A DNA stretch of 15,617 bases from Gammaproteobacteria bacterium. GTDB taxonomy: Bacteria > Pseudomonadota > Gammaproteobacteria > Steroidobacterales > Steroidobacteraceae. The translations under genes were made by a program, and so were the position numbers. The stretch spans positions 1 to 15,617 of the forward strand of contig JANXYA010000358.1 in the NCBI GenBank assembly GCA_025350345.1, in the 5' to 3' direction. How positions within the stretch are numbered: the first letter of the stretch is position 1; every line of letters starts with the position of its first letter. The notes under the pieces were generated by a model that worked only from the letters and a program-made list of their open reading frames with translations, was not told the DNA's origin and did no database searches. Positions 6,483 to 13,241 of the stretch are shown here, piece by piece.

Positions 6483-8419
6483 GCCAGTGCCACCTCGCGC
6501 GCACAACGGCTCAGCATGGCGATGGCCTCCTCGGCCTCGCGCGTCGGCCGCATGGGCGGCAGGACGGCGAGCAGCGTGCGTCCGTAACCGCGACTGAAGA
6601 GCCGGGGATCGCAGATCATGACGACGCCGCGATCCTCTTCGCTGCGGATCAGGCGTCCGACGCCCTGCTTGAGCGCCAGCGCCGCCTCGGGCAGCTGGTA
6701 GTCGCGAAAGGCGTTCAATCCCAGTGAGGAAAGGTGCTGCACGCGCGCGCGCACCAGCGGATCGTCCGGGGGAGCAAAGGGGAGCTTGTCGATCACGACC
6801 AGGCGCAGCGCTACGCCCTGCACGTCGACCCCCTCCCAGAAGCTCGCCGTGCCGAGCAGCACCGCGCGGCCCGAGTCGCGAAAACGCCGCAGCAGCAGCT
6901 CGCGCGGTGCGTCGTTCTGCACCAGCAGCGGCCAGTTCGCGGGCCAGTCGGAGGCGCGCAGTATCCGCGCTGCGGCACGGAGCGAGCGGTGGCTGGTGAA
7001 CAGCAGGAACGCCCCGCCATCGCTCGCATCGAGCAGCGGTCGCACGGCCTCCAGCACCGCCTCCGTGTAATTCGCGGCGCCTGGATCAGGGAGTCCCGTC
7101 GGCAGGTACAGCAGCGCCTGGCGCTCGTAGTCAAAGGGACTGTCGAGGCACAGCGTGGCGGCATCGCCCAGGCCGAGGCGCTTGGAGAAATGCCCGAAGT
7201 TTCCCGCCAGTGCCAGCGTCGCGGAGGTAAAGACCCAGGCGCTGGGATGCTGATCGACGAGGGCGCGAAAGCGCGCGGAAATATCGTAAGGCAGGAGACT
7301 GAGCGTGAAACCCCGTGCGCTCACCCCGATGCTGCGGGCCCCGCCCGCGTCCGCCCCGTCCGGCTCCGCCATCACTACTTCCATGTCAGAGGCCAGGGCG
7401 CGCGCGCGTGCCGCGCATTGCAGCACACCCGACGCATCCGTCCTGGCCTCGAGCTCGCTCGCCCACTCCCTAAGTGCCCCGCACAGTTCAGCGCAGGATT
7501 GCCTCGAGGGCGCATCCAGCTCCTCCCAGGCGACCCGGCGCTCCTGCCGGCCAAGTCCTGCGGCGAGTCGCTTGAGCGCCTGCTCGAGCCGCGCATGCGC
7601 CGCAGCCATCTCGGCTGGATTAAGGCCCAGCAGCAGCAGTTCGCGGCGCGCATCAAGCAGGAGCGTCTCGACCTGCCGGCTCGAGCAGCTCAGGCCAAAG
7701 CACTCCGCGGCGAGATCGGGCAACTGGTGGGCCTCGTCCAGGATCATCGCGTCGACACCCGGGAGCAACTCCCCAAAGCCATCCTCCTTGAGGGCCAGAT
7801 CCGCCAGCAGCAGATGATGATTGACGACGACGAGCTCGGCTTCGAGCGCCGCGCGCCGTGCGGCAAAGACATGACAGCGCGAGAACTCCGGGCACTGCTG
7901 GCCCGTACAGCTCTCGCGTGTGCTGGTGAGTTGCGCACGCAGGGGATGGGACTCCCCGAGCGCGGCGACTTCGGCCAGATCCCCGCTGCGCGTGCGCTCG
8001 GCCCAGTCGCGAATCTCCCCGAGCAGCACCTGTTCCTCATCCCCGAACAGTGCCGCCTGCGTGCCCCCGCCGCTCAGTTTGAGCCGGCAGAGGTAATTGG
8101 CACGGCCCTTCAGCAGCGCCATCGTCAGCGGCCGGCCCAGCGCGCCGGCGAGCAGCGGGATATCGCGACTGTAGAGTTGATCCTGGAGCGTGCGTGTCCC
8201 CGTGGAGATCAGCACCCGCAATCCGGAGGTCAGCGCCGGGACCAGATAGGCGAAGGTCTTGCCGGTGCCGGTGCCGGCCTCGATGAGGAGCCGCTCCCGC
8301 TCCTCCAGCGCGCGCGCGATGCGCTCGGCCATGCGCAGCTGCGACGGGCGTGCCACGAACCCCTCGAGCGCGCGCGCGAGCGTGCCGGCGGGCCGGAACA
8401 CCTCTGCCAGTGCACTCAT
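6479..8419 (-). CDS. yoaA: DinG/XPD-family Fe-S DNA helicase YoaA
   Basis: Superfamily 2 5'-3' DNA helicase of the XPD/DinG group; E. coli YoaA (636 aa) works with the polymerase III chi subunit in replication-fork repair. This 646-aa protein has a Q-motif region (about 24-30), Walker A EAGTGTGKT (47-55) and DEAH (228-231). Between them lie the four cluster Cys: Cys111, Cys171, Cys176 and Cys182. Motif VI is QGVGRLIRSEEDRG (from 585). The intact Cys set and ATPase motifs suggest activity. ATG 8419 is chosen because an upstream frame is closed. A possible 6-codon leader ORF ends in an ATGA overlap with this start. tsaB overlaps the 3' end by 4 bp. Its length and tsaB linkage favour YoaA over DinG. 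Confidence 0.93.
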   Translation of the reverse strand: MSALAEVFRPAGTLARALEGFVARPSQLRMAERIARALEERERLLIEAGTGTGKTFAYLVPALTSGLRVLISTGTRTLQDQLYSRDIPLLAGALGRPLTMALLKGRANYLCRLKLSGGGTQAALFGDEEQVLLGEIRDWAERTRSGDLAEVAALGESHPLRAQLTSTRESCTGQQCPEFSRCHVFAARRAALEAELVVVNHHLLLADLALKEDGFGELLPGVDAMILDEAHQLPDLAAECFGLSCSSRQVETLLLDARRELLLLGLNPAEMAAAHARLEQALKRLAAGLGRQERRVAWEELDAPSRQSCAELCGALREWASELEARTDASGVLQCAARARALASDMEVVMAEPDGADAGGARSIGVSARGFTLSLLPYDISARFRALVDQHPSAWVFTSATLALAGNFGHFSKRLGLGDAATLCLDSPFDYERQALLYLPTGLPDPGAANYTEAVLEAVRPLLDASDGGAFLLFTSHRSLRAAARILRASDWPANWPLLVQNDAPRELLLRRFRDSGRAVLLGTASFWEGVDVQGVALRLVVIDKLPFAPPDDPLVRARVQHLSSLGLNAFRDYQLPEAALALKQGVGRLIRSEEDRGVVMICDPRLFSRGYGRTLLAVLPPMRPTREAEEAIAMLSRCAREVALA

Positions 8420-8436
8420 GACGGATTGCTGGACAT
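8416..8436 (-). CDS. Possible 6-codon leader ORF coupled to yoaA
   Basis: On the minus strand an ATG at 8436 with AAGG four bases upstream opens the tiny frame MSSNPS. Its TGA (8418-8416) overlaps the yoaA ATG as ATGA. yoaA itself has no good ribosome site, so reinitiation after this minigene could deliver ribosomes to it. It may be chance: any ATG this short is weak evidence, and no peptide function is claimed. Confidence 0.25.
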   Translation of the reverse strand: MSSNPS

Positions 8437-8532
8437 GGCACCTTTAGGATACGGCATGGCGATCAAGCCCCGTACCCTCCCTTCTGCAGCGGCAACCGCC
8501 ACAATGGGCGCCGCCCGAGCCGTCCTCGCCCC

Positions 8533-9438
8533 TCAGCTCTCTTCGCAGACGAAGCGGATGGTCTGGGGCGAGTCGATGTCCGGGACACGCCCCAGTCCGA
8601 TCATGCCCTCGCCCTTGATGGGCATGCTGTCGCGTCGCACGAAGGCCTCTTCCTGGCCGGCCATCTGCACAAAGGTGCCGTTGGTACTCTGGTCGGTGAG
8701 CATGAAGCGATTGCGGTTGAACTCGATGCGCGCGTGCAGCCGCGAAATCAGGTTGCCGCGCACGATCAGGTCGCTCTCATCGGCCCGACCGATGGCGACG
8801 TGCGGATGCAGCTGGTCGCAGATCACTTCCGTGTCGCCGGCCCGGACCCGCAGCCGCAGGGTGCGCCGCTGGTCGTGCGCCGTCAGGGCGATGGCCGGCA
8901 GCATGCTGGTCACATCCTCGGTCTGCCAGAGCACTTCGTACAGGGCCACTTCGCCACCCTGGCCGCGGATCGTGGCGACATCGATCTGCCGTACCGAGGC
9001 GCGCCACTCGGGCGACAGGCGCTCCACCGTGGCCGAGGTGGTGATGATCTGACCCGCCTTGGCCTGGCTGGTCATGCGGTTGGCCGTGTGCACACTGGCG
9101 CCGAATACATCGCGCGCTTCGAGGACCACCGGCCCGAAGTGGCAGCCGATGCGGATGGCGACCGGCTGGCCGTCCATCCTGAGCTCCGCGTGGGCACTGA
9201 TCTGCTTTTGCATCTGCCCGGCGGCATTGAGCGCATCGTCGGCGGTCGGGAACGTCGACATGACCTCATCGCCGATGGTCTTGATCACGGTGCCGTGATG
9301 CTGCTCCGTGGCGGTGCGCATCACATCGATGCAGATGGCGACCATGGCGCGTGCCCGCTGGTCGCCCAGACCCTCAAACAAGCGGGTGGAGCCCACCACG
9401 TCGGCGAACAGGATGGCGAGTTCGATATCCTTGACCAT
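8533..9438 (-). CDS. Class III adenylate/guanylate cyclase domain fused to an FHA domain
   Basis: A soluble 301-aa signalling protein. The class III cyclase homology domain covers about 6-170. Metal Asp13 lies in LFADVVGSTRLF and the second metal Asp57 in KTIGDEVMSTF. Lys53 and Asp110 sit at the purine-selecting positions typical of ATP-using enzymes, and the transition-state Arg is Arg121. The transition-state Asn position is His117 (DVFG-ASVHTANR), which is unusual. A forkhead-associated domain follows (about 212-285): IGR (216-218), the S-x-x-H motif Ser232/His235 and STNGTF (251-256) are the phosphothreonine-binding landmarks. No membrane or signal segment is seen. It is monocistronic, with promoter 9516-9543. 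cAMP synthesis and phosphopeptide binding are inferred from the family; its target is unknown. Confidence 0.92.
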   Translation of the reverse strand: MVKDIELAILFADVVGSTRLFEGLGDQRARAMVAICIDVMRTATEQHHGTVIKTIGDEVMSTFPTADDALNAAGQMQKQISAHAELRMDGQPVAIRIGCHFGPVVLEARDVFGASVHTANRMTSQAKAGQIITTSATVERLSPEWRASVRQIDVATIRGQGGEVALYEVLWQTEDVTSMLPAIALTAHDQRRTLRLRVRAGDTEVICDQLHPHVAIGRADESDLIVRGNLISRLHARIEFNRNRFMLTDQSTNGTFVQMAGQEEAFVRRDSMPIKGEGMIGLGRVPDIDSPQTIRFVCEES

Positions 9439-9515
9439 GTTTTCGCTGTCCAGCTGCCAGGGCCGCCGCCATCCGGGCCCCGCGACTTTACATAAGATGG
9501 GGCCGGTCGCGCAGG

Positions 9516-9543
9516 ATTATACGCGAGCCCTGCCCCCTGACCA
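9516..9543 (-). promoter_or_regulatory. Promoter of the cyclase-FHA gene
   Basis: The 107-bp gap between dusA and the cyclase gene holds a perfect TATAAT on the minus strand (9521-9516), with TGGTCA (9543-9538, 4 of 6 to TTGACA) 16 bp upstream. The start would be near 9508, leaving a leader of about 70 nt. It lies immediately after the dusA stop, so the cyclase gene is probably transcribed on its own as well as by any dusA read-through. Confidence 0.65.
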
Positions 9544-9545
9544 TG

Positions 9546-10604
<1,059 letters not shown>

Positions 10605-10726
10605 GAGTCGTGCGTCGATCGGATTTGCCTCTGCCTCGAAGTGTATTGGGCGGTCCAAATCACTCTAGCCTACTTTCCAATCGATCTCACGGCAGCGATT
10701 GCACCCCCGCGCTCCCATTGAGCAAG

Positions 10727-10742
10727 GGTTGCTGGAGCAACC
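10727..10742. repeat. Inverted repeat upstream of the DUF885 gene
   Basis: GGTTGCT-GG-AGCAACC is a perfect 7-bp inverted repeat with a 2-bp centre. It lies directly upstream of a TACAAT -10-like hexamer (10750-10755), where a regulator could bind. With such a short spacer it is more likely a dimeric DNA-binding site than an RNA hairpin. No regulator is identified. Confidence 0.4.
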
Positions 10743-10755
10743 GGAGGAGTACAAT
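10729..10755 (+). promoter_or_regulatory. Candidate promoter of the DUF885 gene
   Basis: TACAAT (10750-10755, 5 of 6 bases of TATAAT) lies about 40 bp before the ATG at 10798. TTGCTG (10729-10734) is 15 bp upstream, a short spacer, and overlaps the inverted repeat at 10727-10742. The -10 is reasonable and the -35 weak. Confidence 0.35.
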
Positions 10756-10785
10756 CCGCTTCTCGCAGCAAGCACCCATCCGCCC

Positions 10786-10790
10786 GGGAG
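10786..10790 (+). promoter_or_regulatory. Ribosome binding site fixing the DUF885 gene start
   Basis: GGGAG lies 7 nt before ATG 10798. It selects this start over the in-frame ATG at 10699, whose 33 extra residues would bury the signal peptide. Confidence 0.7.
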
Positions 10791-10797
10791 ATCCCAG

Positions 10798-12492
10798 ATG
10801 CGCCCGCGTCACGCCCTGCTGGCCGCTGTCATGCTGTTCCAGTCCTGGCGGGCCCTCGCGGGCCCCGCAGAGTTTCGCCAGCTCGCGCACGAATACTACC
10901 AATGGCGCGACGCGTCCTACCCGGTCGCCACCAGCGCCGCCGGGGATCATCGCTTCGACACCCGGCTGACTGACTACAGCAGCCGCGAATATCTCCGGCG
11001 CCGTCAACACGTGAGCGATCTGCTTACGCAGGTGGGCACTCTCGCCACTGACGGCTGGAGCAAGGACGATCGCGTTGATCTCGTGCTGTTTCAGGCCGAA
11101 CTCGCCGGCGCAGATTTCTTCGGCCGCAGACTGGATCGCGAGAGTTCGGATCCGCAGCTATACGTCAACGAAAGCACAAACTCGATCTTCACGCTGCTGC
11201 AGAAGGAATATGCGCCGCGCCACACACGCGCACTCGCGGCGACCGCGCGTCTGGAGCAGGTCCCCGCGCTGCTGGGAACCGCCCGCGTAAATCTCACACG
11301 GCCGGTGAAGCTGTACGCGTCGCTCGCCATCCAGGCTGCGCGCGGCGGTGATGAGCTGTACACGGTGAGCCTGATGACCCTCGCCGACGAGCTTTCTGCC
11401 GCCGAACGGCGGCGATTGGTCACGGCGCGTGACCGTGCGGTCAAGGCATTGCACCAGTACGCCGACTGGCTGGAAGAGGGGCTGGGCAAGATGCCGGAGT
11501 GGCAGCCGATGGGTGAGGCGAGCTACAACTATCTGCTGAAGCGCGTCCTGCTGCTGCCTTTCGACGCGCACGATGTCGCGCATCTGGGCGAAGTCGAGCT
11601 CGTGCGCTATCGCGCGCTCGAAGCGATGCTAAAGGATCCGAACCTGGCCTCCCCAGATCCCGCGCGCGCGAAGCACGTTCCGAAGGACGAGGCGGAGTTT
11701 CTGGCGGCGTATGAGTCCCACTTGCAGGAGATCGTCGAGTTTCTACGTGCCAATCGGCTGGTCACTATCCCCTCCTACATCGGTCCCTTCCAGATCCGCC
11801 AGCTTCCTGAAGCGTTCAAGCCCACGAGCCCGGGCGGATTCATGAACCCGCCAGGCGTCTACGACCAGGATCCCGGCGGCTTCTACTACATCCCTGCCTT
11901 CAACCCGCACAGCGGAAACTTCTACATCCGTGCCGCAATCGAAGATCCGCGGCCTATCCTCGGCCACGAGGGCATTCCGGGTCACTTCCTGCAGATCTCG
12001 ATTGCCAATCACGTTGCGGACGAGATCCGTCGCCAGCAGGGGGACACCGTATTCGCGGAAGGGTGGGCCCTGTATGGCGAAGAAATGTTGATGCGAGAAG
12101 GCTTTTACCCGGACAACTCGGCCGCGCAGGGACAAATCCTGCGCCTCAGCCGCTACCGCGCGGCGCGCATCGGCGTAGACGTAAATCTGCACACCGGGCG
12201 CTGGAGCTTCGAACAGGCGGTCAATTACTTCATGGAGGCGGGCGGACTCGACCGCGAAGCCGCCGAAGGTGAGGCGGCGGGTGCGGCCTCGAGCCCGTCG
12301 CAGAAGATCTCGTACATCACGGGCAAGTGGCAAATCATGCGCCTGCTCGGGCGCTATCGCGACAGCCAGGGCGCCAGCTTTCGCCTCGGCGCATTTCACG
12401 ATCAGTTGATCAGCTACGGAACCCTCCCGCTGTCGGTAATCGAATGGCTGATGTTCGATGACGAGAGCTCCGTACGCGAAGCGCTGAAGTAG
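10798..12492 (+). CDS. Exported DUF885 family protein, putative zinc metallopeptidase
   Basis: A 564-aa DUF885 (PF05960-type) protein. Residues 1-21 form a signal peptide (MRPRHALLAAVMLFQSWRALA, cut before GPAEF), so it is expected in the periplasm or outside the cell. The helical N-terminal half begins FRQLAHEYYQWRDASYPVATSAAGDHRFD, a typical family opening. The hallmark HEGIPGH at 390-396 is an HEX4H metal-binding motif. It is followed 24 residues later by FAEGWALYGEEM (Glu421), a gluzincin-like third ligand, and near the C-terminus by YITGKWQIMRLLGRYRD. All these residues are intact. Substrate is unknown; carboxypeptidase-like activity is a family-level inference. Start ATG 10798 has GGGAG 7 nt upstream. 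It is divergent from dusA and convergent with the toxin-antitoxin pair. Confidence 0.9.
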   Translation: MRPRHALLAAVMLFQSWRALAGPAEFRQLAHEYYQWRDASYPVATSAAGDHRFDTRLTDYSSREYLRRRQHVSDLLTQVGTLATDGWSKDDRVDLVLFQAELAGADFFGRRLDRESSDPQLYVNESTNSIFTLLQKEYAPRHTRALAATARLEQVPALLGTARVNLTRPVKLYASLAIQAARGGDELYTVSLMTLADELSAAERRRLVTARDRAVKALHQYADWLEEGLGKMPEWQPMGEASYNYLLKRVLLLPFDAHDVAHLGEVELVRYRALEAMLKDPNLASPDPARAKHVPKDEAEFLAAYESHLQEIVEFLRANRLVTIPSYIGPFQIRQLPEAFKPTSPGGFMNPPGVYDQDPGGFYYIPAFNPHSGNFYIRAAIEDPRPILGHEGIPGHFLQISIANHVADEIRRQQGDTVFAEGWALYGEEMLMREGFYPDNSAAQGQILRLSRYRAARIGVDVNLHTGRWSFEQAVNYFMEAGGLDREAAEGEAAGAASSPSQKISYITGKWQIMRLLGRYRDSQGASFRLGAFHDQLISYGTLPLSVIEWLMFDDESSVREALK

Positions 12493-12609
12493 GCGAATCC
12501 AGCCGCGAGGCCTGGCCCGAGCGACCGCCTGTCAGGTGACCGGACGTGCGCGCGGCAAGGTCATCACACTGGATTTCGTCGTACCTGCCCATCGGGGCTC
12601 AGCCGCAAC

Positions 12610-12939
12610 TCAGTCCGCCAATCCCATGACGAATGCCAGGGCAACGTTGAGGCGGGCGATATCTTTGTCGTCAAGATGCCCGACCTGAAGTCCGACACGT
12701 TCGCGCCGGATCGTCACCGGCTTATCGGCCATCACCTGCGATCTCACCCGCAAGCCGTTCTTCGCGGTCGGATCGATCGTCACCCGAAAATCCGCGGCGT
12801 CGCTGCATTCAGAGGTCATCTGACAAACCACTACCGAGGCATGCGCGGCAGGCAGCGCATCCGTTTGCACGATGACCGCGGGTCGCGGCTTGCCATAATC
12901 GCCGCTTGCTGCAACCGTCACCACATCGCCGCGCTTCAT
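12610..12939 (-). CDS. mazF: MazF/PemK-family toxin (endoribonuclease)
   Basis: Probable sequence-specific mRNA interferase of a type II toxin-antitoxin system. The 109-aa product (E. coli MazF 111) opens MKRGDVVTVAASGDYGKPRPAVIVQTD. It has the catalytic Arg19 in KPRPAVIVQ, the Thr42/Ser43 pair in CQMTSE, and the MADKPVTIRRERVG strand (70-83) seen in MazF-fold toxins. These key positions are intact, so it could be active. Its ATG overlaps the antitoxin TGA as ATGA (12939-12936), with GAGGAG just upstream. It is antitoxin-first, as in mazEF, and convergent with the DUF885 gene. The RNA target motif cannot be read from sequence. Confidence 0.92.
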   Translation of the reverse strand: MKRGDVVTVAASGDYGKPRPAVIVQTDALPAAHASVVVCQMTSECSDAADFRVTIDPTAKNGLRVRSQVMADKPVTIRRERVGLQVGHLDDKDIARLNVALAFVMGLAD

Positions 12940-13139
12940 TGCTCCTCGGATACCGACACCGCCTCAATCCAGCCCAGTGCGTCCAGCTCCCGCAAACGGT
13001 CCAGGCCCGCTACCTGCTTCGCGACGCGTCTGCGGACTGCCCTGGAGCGTGCGTCGGGTACTATCAAGCGCAGTTCGCGCAGACCGCGCACACCGCGCCG
13101 CTCACGCATGGCCTTCATTCGTTCGGCGGGCAATGCCAC
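12936..13139 (-). CDS. MazE-family antitoxin (DUF3018-like)
   Basis: The 67-aa antitoxin partner of the MazF-like toxin. It is rich in Arg (RMKAMRERRGVRGLRELRLIVPDARS) and resembles the DUF3018 antitoxin group, whose N-terminus is thought to bind DNA while the acidic C-terminus (DALGWIEAVSVSEEQ) would cover the toxin. GTG 13139 is chosen because GGAGG (13149-13145) lies 5 nt upstream. An ATG inside that spacer is out of frame. It overlaps the toxin by 4 bp, so the two are translated together. Twin palindromes immediately upstream suggest autorepression. Confidence 0.88.
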   Translation of the reverse strand: MALPAERMKAMRERRGVRGLRELRLIVPDARSRAVRRRVAKQVAGLDRLRELDALGWIEAVSVSEEQ

Positions 13140-13153
13140 GGCATCCTCCAGTT

Positions 13154-13180
13154 GTAACGCGTTACATCGTAACGCGTTAC
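13154..13180. promoter_or_regulatory. Twin-palindrome operator of the toxin-antitoxin operon
   Basis: Two identical perfect 12-bp palindromes, GTAACGCGTTAC at 13154-13165 and 13169-13180, are separated by 3 bp (centres 15 bp apart). They lie 4 bp upstream of the antitoxin ribosome site and cover the predicted -10 and start point. This is the expected layout for cooperative autorepression by antitoxin or toxin-antitoxin complex. Confidence 0.8.
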
Positions 13181-13194
13181 GGTCCGTGAAGCAA
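13166..13194 (-). promoter_or_regulatory. Promoter of the toxin-antitoxin operon
   Basis: On the minus strand TTGCTT (13194-13189) and TACGAT (13171-13166) are separated by 17 bp. The -10 straddles the 3-bp gap between the palindromes and the first bases of one of them, so operator binding would directly block RNA polymerase. The individual hexamers match consensus at 3 and 4 of 6 positions; the ideal spacing and location support the call. Confidence 0.55.
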
Positions 13195-13210
13195 GTTCAC
13201 GTGACCACCA

Positions 13211-13238
13211 GGCCGGCGCCCGCGCTGCCTTGCCGGCC
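13211..13238 (-). terminator. Candidate hairpin downstream of the TonB-dependent receptor gene
   Basis: GGCCGGC (13211-13217) and GCCGGCC (13232-13238) form a GC-only 7-bp stem with a 14-nt loop, a few bases after the receptor stop. There is no U-run, so it is at best a weak or Rho-assisted terminator. Confidence 0.3.
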
Positions 13239-13241
13239 GGC

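Noticed and set aside
6734..9052. A 772-codon open frame on the plus strand across yoaA and the cyclase gene.
   Set aside because: It is antisense to two well-recognised genes, has low-complexity Arg/Gln/Ala-rich composition and no recognisable domain. It is a high-GC shadow frame.
12493..12609. Frame on the plus strand giving GRARGKVITLDF after the DUF885 stop, reminiscent of an oxidoreductase tail.
   Set aside because: Too short, no start or upstream homology, and it ends in unrelated sequence. Treated as a non-coding convergent gap with no clear terminator.
13195..13206. CACGTG-centred near-palindrome just upstream of the toxin-antitoxin -35.
   Set aside because: Only 8 bp are perfectly symmetric and it is common in GC-rich DNA. 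The twin 12-mers explain regulation better.
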